Origin: Deltaproteobacteria bacterium
GTDB lineage: Bacteria; Myxococcota_A; UBA796; GCA-2862545
Direction: 5' to 3'
DNA: 64,000 bases
Assembly (NCBI GenBank): GCA_007693595.1
Contig: REDI01000089.1
Span: 62,001-126,000, forward strand
This document shows, one piece after another, positions 42,399-51,506 of the stretch; the stretch's first letter is position 1; each line of letters opens with the position of its first letter. The notes under the pieces were generated by a model. It worked only from the letters and a program-made list of their open reading frames with translations. It searched no databases and was not told the origin of the DNA. A program made the translations under genes and the position numbers.

Positions 42399-43547
42399 GC
42401 CGCGCCACGCCAAGTCCAGAACCGTGCGAAGATCCGCGTCAGACAGAGGACAAGGATGATTCTGCAGCCGCGCTTCGTTGACACCTCGGGCGAGCCAGTC
42501 CAAGTCGCCCCGTTCGTTGAGCCCGATCTCCCGCAACGAAGAGGCAAGGCCGAAGCGCTCCATGAACGCCGAGATCCGACGCGGCGCCGCGGCAGGCCCT
42601 CCGAGGACGCTCACTACGCGCTCCATCGCGGCACACGCCCGATGATCGGGATGTAGGGCGCACCATCTCAGGCTGACCTCCACGAGCGGTGCAAGCATCA
42701 ACGCGACGGCGTGGCCGTGGGGCACCCCCCATCGGATGGTCAGCCCGTAGGAGAGCGCGTGCGCAGCGGTGGTCTTTGAGACATCGATCGCGCGACCAGC
42801 GAGGTAGGCCCCCTCGGCGACCCGGCATCGCGCATCGTGCGTACAGTGAAGCACCGACTCTTCGAGCGCGGGAAGGATCAACTCTACCGCTCGCCGCGCG
42901 TCTGCTCGAGACTCTGGGGTTCCCGCCACGGCCCACAAGGACTCCAGCGCCTGACAGAGGGCGTCGAGCCCAGTCGACGCGGCGACCTCCCTTGGCATCG
43001 AGAACGTGAGTCTAGGATCGATGATCGCGACCCGAGGGCGAAGGGAGGGGTGCGCGACCGAGTGCTTGACCGTTCCGCGGTAGACGGTCGCGAAATGGGT
43101 AGCCTCGCTGCCGGTACCAGCCGTGGTGGGGATGGCGACGATGGGCCATCGGCATGGTTCAGATCCCTGAGACGCCCCGGTCGCCACCTTGTCTGTCCCC
43201 TGAGCGGAGAAGTAGGCGATGAGCTTCGCCATGTCCAATACGCTCCCGCCGCCAACGGCGAGCAGGCCTGTTCCCGCGGCGTCGGGACGGAGGAGTCGTC
43301 GCATCCCCTCCACGCCGCCTTGGACATCCTCCATGCGAGGGTTGCTCCCAAAGGACGCGTAGCGCTCGATCGAACGCCCTCTCAGGGCGCTTCTCACGGC
43401 AGCTTCTGCACCTGAACGAGCGAGTGAACCCGGCCGGGCCACGAGCAGCACCGTGTCGAGCCCTAAGCTGTCCAAGACGTCCCCGAGCTGCGCGAGCGTG
43501 CCCACGCCGATCAAGGCTCGGTGTTCGCTCACGATCTCTCGATCCAT
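42384..43547 (-). CDS. Iron-containing alcohol dehydrogenase, probable phosphonoacetaldehyde reductase
   Basis: The 387-residue group III ADH shows GGGSVLDMAKLIAYFS (NAD-binding), the PTTAGTGSEATHFA loop, the VSKTTAAHALSYGLTIRWGVPHGHAVALML segment with the metal-binding His residues, and a helical C-terminus. Beside phosphonopyruvate decarboxylase and PEP mutase, the expected reaction is NAD(P)H reduction of phosphonoacetaldehyde to 2-hydroxyethylphosphonate (PhpC-like). The ATG at 43547 is chosen over a long shadow-like upstream extension. It overlaps the decarboxylase stop by 19 bp. Confidence 0.85.
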   Translation of the reverse strand: MDREIVSEHRALIGVGTLAQLGDVLDSLGLDTVLLVARPGSLARSGAEAAVRSALRGRSIERYASFGSNPRMEDVQGGVEGMRRLLRPDAAGTGLLAVGGGSVLDMAKLIAYFSAQGTDKVATGASQGSEPCRWPIVAIPTTAGTGSEATHFATVYRGTVKHSVAHPSLRPRVAIIDPRLTFSMPREVAASTGLDALCQALESLWAVAGTPESRADARRAVELILPALEESVLHCTHDARCRVAEGAYLAGRAIDVSKTTAAHALSYGLTIRWGVPHGHAVALMLAPLVEVSLRWCALHPDHRACAAMERVVSVLGGPAAAPRRISAFMERFGLASSLREIGLNERGDLDWLARGVNEARLQNHPCPLSDADLRTVLDLAWRGSAVG

Positions 43548-44656
43548 GCACGGAAGGCGAGCGTGCGGTCGCTTGGGGTGGACGAGGGTCGGCTCAGGTC
43601 TGACCGTGCCCCCCGGCGGATCAGCACCTCGAGGAAGTGAGGCCCCGGCCGATGGAGCAGCGCCTGGAGCTCTTCTTGAAGTTCCGCCACGGCCGAGACT
43701 TGCGAGGCGGTTTGATAGCCGACCGCGAGTGCCAGACCGGGAAGATCGACGTGCCCAGCGATCGTCGGCTGCCCACCCACCGAGTCGTGCGCTCGATTGT
43801 TCAAGACGATGTGGATGAAGTTCCGAGGAGCGCTCGCTCCGACGGCAGCCACGGCGCCCATGTGCATCAGGAGGGCGCCATCGCCGTCGAGACACACGAC
43901 GGGTCGGCCCGGGGCCGAGAGCGCAAGGCCCAGGGCAATGGATGACGCGTGACCCATGGCCCCGACGACCAAGACATCCCCGGCGCCGGATTGGCCTGCG
44001 CGCTGGCGGTGCTCGTAGAGCTCTCGAGCTGCCTTGCCGGTGGTCGCGACGAGCGCAGCTTCCGACGGTGAGCCGGCGACGATCGCGGCGACCGCTTGCT
44101 CTCGCGACGGCATGGAGGTATCGACGACCGTCTTCACCTCTACGTCCTGAAAGGTTCCCTTCGGGACGATGAGCGCCACGGGGCCTCTGCGCTCACGAGC
44201 CTGGGCTACCGCATGCTGAGTCTGTGCCAGGGCCTCGGCGTGATCGGAGGACATCACCCTATGAGGGATCGCAAGAGAGCTTAGCTGAGGGATCGTGGCG
44301 CGGCCTTGCACCATGTGCTGCGGCTCGTCGGGACGCCCGGGCTGGCCCCGCCAGCCAACGATCAGCACCATGGGTACTCCGAACACCTCCGGATGCGCCA
44401 GCGAGCCAAGTGGATTCAGCGCGTTTCCTAGACCGGAGTTCTGCATGTAGACGCCGGCTACTTCACCCGTGGCCAGATGGTGCCCCGTCGCCAACGCGAC
44501 GGCGGCTCCCTCGTTGACGGCGACGATGTGTCGCTCAGCAGGAATGGACTCTAACAAGAAGGCGCAGAGGTCCTTGAGGAGGGAGTCTGGGACGCCGAAG
44601 AAAGACTGGACGCCTTGATCCGCGAGCGTTCGGACGAACGAGGCGCACTCCACCAT
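43529..44656 (-). CDS. Phosphonopyruvate decarboxylase
   Basis: The 375-residue TPP enzyme matches Ppd: the N-terminal FFGVPDSLLKDLC, the middle YMQNSGLGNALNPLGSLAH, and the C-terminal TPP site LDGDGALLMHMGAV with IVLNNRAHDSVGG. It decarboxylates phosphonopyruvate to phosphonoacetaldehyde, which drives the unfavourable PEP mutase step. It is 1 bp from the PEP mutase gene and overlaps the ADH gene, so the three form one operon. I use no symbol, because naming varies. Confidence 0.95.
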   Translation of the reverse strand: MVECASFVRTLADQGVQSFFGVPDSLLKDLCAFLLESIPAERHIVAVNEGAAVALATGHHLATGEVAGVYMQNSGLGNALNPLGSLAHPEVFGVPMVLIVGWRGQPGRPDEPQHMVQGRATIPQLSSLAIPHRVMSSDHAEALAQTQHAVAQARERRGPVALIVPKGTFQDVEVKTVVDTSMPSREQAVAAIVAGSPSEAALVATTGKAARELYEHRQRAGQSGAGDVLVVGAMGHASSIALGLALSAPGRPVVCLDGDGALLMHMGAVAAVGASAPRNFIHIVLNNRAHDSVGGQPTIAGHVDLPGLALAVGYQTASQVSAVAELQEELQALLHRPGPHFLEVLIRRGARSDLSRPSSTPSDRTLAFRAWIERS

Positions 44657-44657
44657 G

Positions 44658-45965
44658 TCAGGTCCCCGGGATCAGGCGAAGGATGTCTTTGATGGAGAGC
44701 AGCGAGGGCTCTGCTTCGTGTGCGCGTCCGTGGGTCAGGATCGACTCTGCGGTCCTCGTCATCGCCGGATAAGCGCTACGAAGTAGTTGGTTGGCGTAGA
44801 TTACGACCCGCATCCCACGGGCATGAAGCTCCTGCTCGCTGACCTGTGAGTAGGTCGAGGGCACCGAGACCAGAGGCACCCCCATCCCCAGAGCCTTGAC
44901 GCGCTCCAGGCACTCGAAGAGCGGTGAAGGATCTGCGTCTTTGAAGTGGATCAGCAAGCCGTCCGCACCGGCATCGACATAACGACGGGCGCGATCGACC
45001 GCGTCTTCGATCCCTTTCCCAAGAATGAGAGACTCCACCCGAGCGATGATCATGAAGTCCTTCGTCACCTGCGCGCGCTTGCCCGCCTCGATCTTCTGAG
45101 CGAAAGCTGCGGGTTCATCTTGCGTCTGCGGGACGTCCGTACCATAGAGCGAGTTTCGCTTCAGGCCCTTCTTGTCTTCGATGACCACCGCCGAGACCCC
45201 CAAGCGCTCCAGCGTCCGAACTCGAAGTACAAAGTGCTCGATCAGCCCTCCCGTGTCCCCATCGTAGATGACGGGCTTGGTCGTCGCGTCCAAGATGTCC
45301 TGCAACGTCGCCATTCGAGAGGTGAGATCGACGTACTCTGTGTCTGGTCGCGCCTTGGCGGTGGAGTCTGTGAGGCTGCTCAGCCACATGGCGTCGAACT
45401 CTCGTCGGCCGGTGTCCGAGTCGACGCCGACGGTCTCGGCGATGCGCGCGGTCAGGCCGTTGTGCGCTTCGATGACCCGAACGACGTCCTTAGCCTCGAG
45501 CAAGCGACGCAGCAGCCGACGACGCACGTTCGGGGTCGTGCCGATCTCTTTGACCTGCGCGTTGATCATCGTCGAAGAGATACCTTCGGTATACGTCGGC
45601 TCAACGAGCTCTCCGCCCCACTCGGTGAGGACTTCGATGACCCGTTGTCGGGTGCGAACCTGAGGGCCCGACTTCCAGTCGTCGCCGTGGACCACGAAGT
45701 CGGGACGAAGAGCGCGGAGGTTCTCAGTGTAGTCCAATGTAGCCTGAGGTACGACACGCTCGACGCCCTTGACCTGCTCTACGACGGCTCGGCGCTGCTC
45801 GAAGGTAAGGTGAGGCAGCCGTTTATAGCTGGCGATCGCTTCGTCGGTCAGCAACCCGACGGTGAGCTCCCCCAGCTCGGCTCCGATTCGGATGATGTTG
45901 AGGTGTCCGGGATGGAGGAGGTCAGCGCTCATCGCGGCGTAGACCTTGGGTTTAGGTTGGGTCAT
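44658..45965 (-). CDS. Cytidylyltransferase-phosphoenolpyruvate mutase fusion
   Basis: The 435-residue fusion has an N-terminal nucleotidyltransferase of the cytidylyltransferase type (1-140): HPGH at His18/His21 and TEGISST at 126-132, close to the CTP:glycerol-3-phosphate and phosphonate cytidylyltransferase signatures. The C-terminal PEP mutase domain (about 150-435) carries YDGDTGG (Asp235/Asp237) and [11 protein letters not shown] (Glu263-Lys265, Asn271-Ser272), the PepM active site. The second half makes phosphonopyruvate from PEP; the first should couple CMP to the finished phosphonate. It is the first gene of the leftward operon, with a weak ribosome-binding sequence. Confidence 0.95.
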   Translation of the reverse strand: MTQPKPKVYAAMSADLLHPGHLNIIRIGAELGELTVGLLTDEAIASYKRLPHLTFEQRRAVVEQVKGVERVVPQATLDYTENLRALRPDFVVHGDDWKSGPQVRTRQRVIEVLTEWGGELVEPTYTEGISSTMINAQVKEIGTTPNVRRRLLRRLLEAKDVVRVIEAHNGLTARIAETVGVDSDTGRREFDAMWLSSLTDSTAKARPDTEYVDLTSRMATLQDILDATTKPVIYDGDTGGLIEHFVLRVRTLERLGVSAVVIEDKKGLKRNSLYGTDVPQTQDEPAAFAQKIEAGKRAQVTKDFMIIARVESLILGKGIEDAVDRARRYVDAGADGLLIHFKDADPSPLFECLERVKALGMGVPLVSVPSTYSQVSEQELHARGMRVVIYANQLLRSAYPAMTRTAESILTHGRAHEAEPSLLSIKDILRLIPGT

Positions 45966-46466
45966 GGGGTTCCAGGATCGAGGCGGGGGAGGAAGGCGGC
46001 TTGCTGATGGACTGTATCCGGTGGGCGAGAGATATGACCCGACCTATCGAAAAAGCAGTCAGTGGGTGAACAGGTTGTCATTGCCTGGGTCACGAGGGAA
46101 AGGGATCTCGGTATGGGCCGAGGGTAACATCTCCAGAGCGTGAGAACCGTTCCACGACTGACACCGCTACGGTCGTCGTTCGACCCGAACCCGTTCCGGG
46201 GGACCTGGGGCCGCTCTACGTCGCGAACAGGTAGCTGTAGCTTTCTCCAGCATAGTACCGAAGATGCGTCGAACCGAACTCGGGGAAGATGGGGAGCGCG
46301 TAGCGGGGTCGGGACGGTGTAGATACGCAACTGCGCTCACGGTAGACGAGAGGGAGCCTGTGGGCTAGGTCTGGGGGGCTGCGTGTCTTTGGTAGCTTTC
46401 GCTTCTGGGACCGGCATGAAGAGCTGGCTGGTACTCCGGGGTTGACACTTCATCTTGGGAATTCTG
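45966..46466. other. 501-bp divergent non-coding region between phosphonate operon and epimerase operon
   Basis: This gap must hold two divergent promoters. I find no strong consensus pair. A TTGACA hexamer at 46444 has no good -10 box at the right distance. On the minus strand, 46216-46370 reads as a short protein-like tail, ending with the segment RYALPIFPEFGSTHLRYYAG and a TAG stop, without a start codon. It may be the remnant of a lost gene. Confidence 0.45.
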
Positions 46467-47435
46467 GTGACCGAAACCGCCTCGCCTAGACTGGTAGACT
46501 CGTCCAGTCCCATCGTCTTGACGGGCGCTGCCGGAATGGTCGGCTTGAACCTGATTACGCTCCTGGTAGAGGCAGGCTACGCCAACCTGACCGCGATCGA
46601 TAAAAACCAAAAGAACCTTAAGAATCTTCGGGCGCTCTACCCCGGGGTCTCGGTTGTCGAGGCTGACCTGTCCACGACGGGATCTTGGTGCTCGGCTGTT
46701 GAGGAAGCCGCGGTCGTCTTCCTGCTCCACGCTCAGATCGCATCGAAGGCCAGGGAGGCTTTCGAACGGAACAATGTGACGGCGACCCAGCGCGTGCTTC
46801 AGAACGTGCATCCAGACGCGTTTGTGATTCACGTGAGCTCCAGTGTCGTTCACTCCGTGGCTGATGATCTCTACGTCCAGACCAAGCGAAAGCAAGAATC
46901 TCTGGTCCGAGAGAGCGGACGCCGACACTGTGTGGTTCGCCCGACCCTGATGTTCGGCTGGTTTGACGGGAAGCACCTCGGTTGGCTGTCAAGATTTATG
47001 CGTCGTGTACCCATTTTCCCCATCCCCGGCCACGGACGCTACGTTCGACAACCCCTATACTGTCGAGACTTCTGCCGCGCGCTGATGGTCCTGATGGAGA
47101 GGCAACCCGAAGGGGAGGCCTGGGACGTGACTGGTAGCGAAGACGTCACCTACATCGACATGATTCGGACGATTCGAGATATTCAGCGTTCCTCGACACT
47201 CGTCCTCCCGATACCCTACTTTCTCTTCGATGCGCTTCTGGGGGGCTACGCTCTGGTGTCTTCAAGCCCGCCCTTTACTCGGGATCAGCTGGCCGCGTTG
47301 GTGGCCGGCGATCACTTCCATGGGGTAGATCTGGATCAGACCTTTGGCGTAAGTCCTACGCCCTTTGAACAGGCGATGCGCGAGACACTGACCCATCCTG
47401 TATATGCACAGGTGGTACAAGGTCTTCCGCACTGA
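46467..47435 (+). CDS. NAD-dependent epimerase/dehydratase (extended SDR)
   Basis: The protein has 322 residues from the GTG at 46467, chosen because GGGA lies 6 nt upstream; a TTG at 46455 is the alternative. The NAD motif is VLTGAAGMVGLNLI, the acidic end of strand 2 is AIDKNQKN, and the active site Y-x3-K is YVQTKRK, preceded by HVSSSVVHS. The C-terminal half is that of sugar-nucleotide epimerases and related enzymes. It overlaps the FAD enzyme by 1 bp. It probably modifies a nucleotide sugar or a polyisoprenyl-bound glycan. Confidence 0.85.
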   Translation: MTETASPRLVDSSSPIVLTGAAGMVGLNLITLLVEAGYANLTAIDKNQKNLKNLRALYPGVSVVEADLSTTGSWCSAVEEAAVVFLLHAQIASKAREAFERNNVTATQRVLQNVHPDAFVIHVSSSVVHSVADDLYVQTKRKQESLVRESGRRHCVVRPTLMFGWFDGKHLGWLSRFMRRVPIFPIPGHGRYVRQPLYCRDFCRALMVLMERQPEGEAWDVTGSEDVTYIDMIRTIRDIQRSSTLVLPIPYFLFDALLGGYALVSSSPPFTRDQLAALVAGDHFHGVDLDQTFGVSPTPFEQAMRETLTHPVYAQVVQGLPH

Positions 47436-48736
47436 TGATAGCCGAGCCGACGATCATCATCATCGGCGCCGGCCCTATGGGGCTGGTCACGGCATACTTG
47501 TTCGCCAAGCGTGGATATAAGGTTCAAGTGTTCGAAGCCGATGATCGGATCGGTGGCATGTCGGCCCACTTCGATTTCGATGGTTTGACCCTGGAGCGGT
47601 ACTACCATTTCGTCTGCAAGACCGATGCCCCTCTCATTCAACTACTCAAGCAGCTCGATCTCGAGGATGAGCTTCACTGGAAGCCGACTCGAATGGGCTT
47701 TTATTACAGGGGAGAGCTTCACGAGTGGTCAAGACCGGATGCCTTGTTCGCGTTTCCCTATCTGCGTAAGCGCGAGAAGATCCGATACGCCCTCAATGTA
47801 CTTCGGGCGCGCACTATGCGGGACTGGCGGAAGCTCGACCAGATCACCGCCACCCGCTGGCTGAAGGACTGGCTGGGTGAGTCTGCCTACGAACTACTTT
47901 GGCAACCTTCCTTCGCTTTAAAGTTCCACGATCGAGCTGACGAGATCTCGGCGGCCTGGATCGCCACTCGCATTCGCCGCGTTGCGCTATCCCGTCGGAA
48001 CGCGTTCCAAGAAGAGATGGGCTACCTCTCCGGTGGTTCGGAGCGGCTTCTGAGTGCTCTTCGAGCACGCATCGAGGCCAGCGGTGGAGAGATAAAGCTG
48101 AAGTCCGCCGTGCGGCAGGTGTTGACCAAGGGGCGCCAAGTGACTGGGGTCGAGACGGCCCAAGGTAGGGTTCTCGCGGACGTGGTCATCTCGACCGTAC
48201 CCATCCAGTATCTACCGGCGATGGTGCCGGCCTTCTCCGTCGAGGAGCGCAATCGGATACAAGCGATCGACAATATCGGAGTCGCCTGCGTGGTCCTGAA
48301 GTTGCGCGAGCCCTACAGCCCCTACTTCTGGATCAACATCAATGATCCAGACATTCCGGTACCTGGCGCTATCGAGTATACCAATTTGAACCCACTAGCA
48401 GAGCACGTCCTCTACGTTCCGTACTACCTTACGCCCGACCATCCAAAGTGGAGTTGGGGCGACGAGGACCTGGTTGAAGAGGCCGCGAGCGCTCTGCGGA
48501 CCATGCGGCCACTGTGGGATCCTGATCAGGTGCTCGCCAGCCGCGTGTCGCGGTATCGGTACGCGCAGCCGATTTGTGAGGTTGGGTTCGGCGACAGGAT
48601 CCCGCCTATAGAGACTTCAATAAGAGGCTTTTTCATGGCGGATACCTCTTATTGTTACCCAGAGGACCGCTCCATCTCTGAGAGCATCGGCTTGGCCTAC
48701 GCCCTGGCTTCAGCGGCTGAGAGCAGCTTGTCGTGA
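47435..48736 (+). CDS. FAD-dependent oxidoreductase, amine-oxidase/UDP-galactopyranose-mutase-like
   Basis: The 433-residue protein has the FAD-binding N-terminus IIIIGAGPMGLVTAYLFAKRG with the acidic VFEADDRIGGM, and near the C-terminus FFMADTSYCYPEDRSISESIG, the second FAD contact. Conserved substrate-domain sequences (LTLERYYHFVCKTD) are like those of phytoene-desaturase or protoporphyrinogen-oxidase family members found in polysaccharide clusters. A true UDP-galactopyranose mutase is not excluded. It is coupled to the SDR gene and overlaps the GtrA-like gene by 4 bp. Confidence 0.85.
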   Translation: MIAEPTIIIIGAGPMGLVTAYLFAKRGYKVQVFEADDRIGGMSAHFDFDGLTLERYYHFVCKTDAPLIQLLKQLDLEDELHWKPTRMGFYYRGELHEWSRPDALFAFPYLRKREKIRYALNVLRARTMRDWRKLDQITATRWLKDWLGESAYELLWQPSFALKFHDRADEISAAWIATRIRRVALSRRNAFQEEMGYLSGGSERLLSALRARIEASGGEIKLKSAVRQVLTKGRQVTGVETAQGRVLADVVISTVPIQYLPAMVPAFSVEERNRIQAIDNIGVACVVLKLREPYSPYFWININDPDIPVPGAIEYTNLNPLAEHVLYVPYYLTPDHPKWSWGDEDLVEEAASALRTMRPLWDPDQVLASRVSRYRYAQPICEVGFGDRIPPIETSIRGFFMADTSYCYPEDRSISESIGLAYALASAAESSLS

Positions 48737-49131
48737 GCCCTTCTAGCCAGTTCGCCGCGTTCGTTCTCGTAGGGGCCTTGGCGGCTTTGGCTAACTTCCT
48801 GAGTCGCTTCCTGTTTGGGCTCTTCATGCCGTTTGGCCCCTCCATCTTTCCCGCTTTCGTGGTTGGCCTTGCCACAGCCTTTTTTTTGAATCGAGCCTGG
48901 GTCTTCACCGAACGACGCTCAACGAACTGGAAGACAGAGGCTTGGAGGTTCACAATCGTGAATCTTGCGGGCCTCGTCGTCACCTTTGCGGTCTCTATCC
49001 TATGCTTCGAAGCCACTAAACTCCTAGCAGAGCCGGGCCCTGCGGCCGAGGGCGTGGCCCACTTCTTCGGTCTAGGTAGCACCGCCGTTTTCAGCTTCGG
49101 GGCCCATCGACTGTGGACGTTTTCCGGATGA
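48733..49131 (+). CDS. GtrA-like membrane protein
   Basis: The 132-residue protein has four membrane helices in the GtrA pattern: FVLVGALAALANFLSRFLF at the start, the FFLNRAWVF turn after helix 2 and HRLWTF near the end. GtrA-family proteins are thought to flip polyprenyl-phosphate sugars across the inner membrane. It starts with a GTG overlapping the previous stop. A second GtrA-like gene is at 58294. Confidence 0.85.
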   Translation: MSPSSQFAAFVLVGALAALANFLSRFLFGLFMPFGPSIFPAFVVGLATAFFLNRAWVFTERRSTNWKTEAWRFTIVNLAGLVVTFAVSILCFEATKLLAEPGPAAEGVAHFFGLGSTAVFSFGAHRLWTFSG

Positions 49132-49796
49132 CGCATACGCCTGAAGAACTCATGAGCCTCTATCGGGCACGCTTCGGCCCAGCCGGCGCACATCGCCTTC
49201 GAGTGTGGAGTGTGCTAGTTCGGTCTTACTTTCAAAGATTGGTCCCCACAGACTCGACCATCTTGGACCTTGGTTGTGGCTGGGGAGAGTTCATCAATAC
49301 CGTCCGGGCCAGGCGGCGACTTGCCATGGACTTGAACCCTGATGCCGCAGACCATCTTGACGACGACGTCGCATTCATCGAACAAGACTGTGCGGCCGAT
49401 TGGTCGATCGAGGAAGGGCGTTTGGACGTCGTGTTTACAAGCAACTTCCTGGAACACCTTCCGACCAAGACACACCTAACGGCCACCCTTCATCAAGCTT
49501 TTCGGAGCCTGAAGCCTGGCGGTACCCTAGTATGCCTGGGCCCTAACATTCGATATGCCCCGGGGATCTACTGGGACTTTTATGACCATCACATCCCCCT
49601 TTCCGAGCGTTCGCTTTCGGAGTGCCTGATGAACTGTGGCTTCGAGATCGAGACAGCGATCCCTAGGTTTCTCCCATTCACGATGTCGGATCGCCCTCCT
49701 CCTCCTAGCTGGATGATTAGGCTCTACCTGTTTCTTCCGCCCATCTGGTTCTTGTTCGGGAAGCAGTTCCTGGTCATCGCTCGCAAGCCGAGCTGA
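49128..49796 (+). CDS. SAM-dependent methyltransferase
   Basis: The 222-residue protein starts at an ATG overlapping the GtrA-like stop by 4 bp; the frame also extends to a GTG at 49113. Motif I is ILDLGCGWGEF, followed by AMDLNPDA and DVVFTSNFLEHLPT, typical of class I methyltransferases. Near the C-terminus a Pro-rich, hydrophobic stretch (YLFLPPIWFLFGKQF) may lie on or in the membrane. It is the last gene of the epimerase operon and converges with the next gene. The substrate is unknown. Confidence 0.85.
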   Translation: MTHTPEELMSLYRARFGPAGAHRLRVWSVLVRSYFQRLVPTDSTILDLGCGWGEFINTVRARRRLAMDLNPDAADHLDDDVAFIEQDCAADWSIEEGRLDVVFTSNFLEHLPTKTHLTATLHQAFRSLKPGGTLVCLGPNIRYAPGIYWDFYDHHIPLSERSLSECLMNCGFEIETAIPRFLPFTMSDRPPPPSWMIRLYLFLPPIWFLFGKQFLVIARKPS

Positions 49797-49800
49797 GCCC

Positions 49801-51327
49801 TTACTGGTGCTCCACCCGCCTCCAGATGGAGTATCCGTAGGACAGCGATGACCGTTGGGTGCTAGGGGCGGATCTCACTAGCTCGAAGTCTGGAAGCAGC
49901 TGCTCTGGTCTGTCTGACCCCTCGCCTTCCGATAGAACGAGCCAGTGCACGTCATCGAGCAGGGCAGGATCGGCTTTGTATAGGAAGAGGGCATCTCGCC
50001 AGGGGTTCCTGCCATGAAAGGCTGTCCAGTGTCGCGATGTCACGCCGACGACTTCCCCGGCCGGGACTTCGAACTGGATCCTCGCAAACGACTCATCTAC
50101 CCTGTGACTCGGGTCATCCATCGACCATGCGTACACGGCGCGGGCCGGACCGGTCCATGCAAGGACGATCAGCACACCGATCATGAGTCGTCCCATCCAG
50201 GGGTGGTCCGCATCTTGTAGAAAGCGTACGAGGATAACCCCGATTGAGGGAAACAATATGAAGATAGAGCCCCAAGCGTAAGTGTACGCCCATGGCCGAT
50301 AGACGCTAGCGATTAGCAAGGTACCTACGCCCGTTGTGTAGAGAGCAAGCGCGAAGGCGAGTCCGGCACGGGATCGAGAGTCGCGCATCGCGTCGCTCCG
50401 AAAGAGGATCAACGGAGCTCCCAGAGCGGCGAGAACCACCGGCAAAATAAGCCACCCCTGTGCGGCTAGGCTTCTTGTAAGGGCACCTCCCCAAGCAACG
50501 AGTGACGACGGATAGGGTTCATAGAATCGGGCGAGTTTCATCGCGCCCAAGAACTGGTCCCCGAAGACACCGGGCCAGTAGACTTCGAGCCAACCAATCC
50601 ATCCAGCGAAGAGCGCGGTTGAGATAAAGCCTGCTGGACCAGCTTCACGGATGAGTTTAGAGCCTAACTTTGGTAGATGGTTATTCCCTTCGTCAAGCCA
50701 CCAGGTAGCGACCGTTCGTGCAAGCAAGGCGACCGCCCCGACGATCCCAGCCCATGGCGCGGTCAACAGCGCCAGCCCGATGAGTAGACCCGACATGACC
50801 GAGCGACGAGCGGTGGAGCGACTTGGGGGCAAGAGAAGGTCTAACGCTACGAAGATCAGCGCTAGAGACTCGGGGCGGTCGAAGAGTCGCTCTCCTGACA
50901 TCCAGATGAGTCCCGCGATCAGGGAGGCTACCCATGCAACCTGACGGGAGTGTCCTAAGCCCCTCAGCGAACGGCGAGTGATCAAGGCCATTAGAGTCGT
51001 CCCGACCAAGTGGAGCAGCATGACGGTAGCAACGGACACTCTAAGCGACACGCCGAAGAGGGCGTATGCGGCCGAGATAACCAGCACGTAGATCGGTGGG
51101 TAACATGCGAAGATCTCTTGAGTTCTGGGCAGGAGACCTTTGAGTGACGGCGAAGCTAGTCGCCCATGAGTTGCCAGCTCGGCGGCGGGAGCCTTGAACC
51201 AAGCGTCATCGGACATCGGCGGAGGGGCACCGATGAAGACGTAGACAACCATGAAGATTAGCCCTACGCTTGCGAGCACGAGCACGAGAGACCCTTGACT
51301 CCATCGGTCTCCAAGACCTGAATGCAT
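49801..51327 (-). CDS. Membrane glycosyltransferase-like protein (GT39/ArnT-type)
   Basis: The 508-residue protein has about ten hydrophobic helices across residues 15-400 and a soluble C-terminal domain of about 110 residues. The first loop has PPPMSDDAWFKAPAAELATHG; an acidic DD pair in this position is the mark of GT39/PMT and ArnT enzymes that use polyprenyl-phosphate sugars. It likely transfers a sugar to lipid or protein on the periplasmic side. The gene stands alone on the minus strand, 4 bp beyond the methyltransferase stop. Confidence 0.7.
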   Translation of the reverse strand: MHSGLGDRWSQGSLVLVLASVGLIFMVVYVFIGAPPPMSDDAWFKAPAAELATHGRLASPSLKGLLPRTQEIFACYPPIYVLVISAAYALFGVSLRVSVATVMLLHLVGTTLMALITRRSLRGLGHSRQVAWVASLIAGLIWMSGERLFDRPESLALIFVALDLLLPPSRSTARRSVMSGLLIGLALLTAPWAGIVGAVALLARTVATWWLDEGNNHLPKLGSKLIREAGPAGFISTALFAGWIGWLEVYWPGVFGDQFLGAMKLARFYEPYPSSLVAWGGALTRSLAAQGWLILPVVLAALGAPLILFRSDAMRDSRSRAGLAFALALYTTGVGTLLIASVYRPWAYTYAWGSIFILFPSIGVILVRFLQDADHPWMGRLMIGVLIVLAWTGPARAVYAWSMDDPSHRVDESFARIQFEVPAGEVVGVTSRHWTAFHGRNPWRDALFLYKADPALLDDVHWLVLSEGEGSDRPEQLLPDFELVRSAPSTQRSSLSYGYSIWRRVEHQ

Positions 51328-51478
51328 GACTGTCTGTTCCCTCTATCAGTGGTTCATGCTCCGCTCTTCGATCACGTCATGAAACGAGCATGAAGGTCGC
51401 CTCACGAACCAGCGAGCAGGTCGCTCCGGCCCCCTAACCACACTCCGGTAGCGGTGCGGCGCCTCCGTCGCCTGATGC

Positions 51479-51498
51479 CACCGAACGTCACCGAACGT
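51479..51498 (+). repeat. Tandem 10-bp direct repeats upstream of the ECF sigma gene
   Basis: CACCGAACGT occurs twice head to tail at 51479-51488 and 51489-51498, one helical turn apart. An activator or sigma-control site is possible. Confidence 0.7.
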
Positions 51499-51506
51499 CT
51501 TGATCC

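Noticed and set aside
42384-43895. Longer N-terminal version of the alcohol dehydrogenase starting at 43895
   Set aside because: The extra 116 residues lie inside the phosphonopyruvate decarboxylase gene and are Arg/Ser/Pro-rich. The ADH fold begins right after the ATG at 43547.
44946-46007. Antisense open frame across the PEP mutase gene
   Set aside because: The PEP mutase active site and operon structure decide the minus strand; this frame has no ribosome-binding support and no motifs.
46444-46467. TTGACA hexamer as the promoter of the epimerase operon
   Set aside because: A perfect -35 hexamer, but there is no acceptable -10 box 16-18 bp away, and it lies too close to the start codon.
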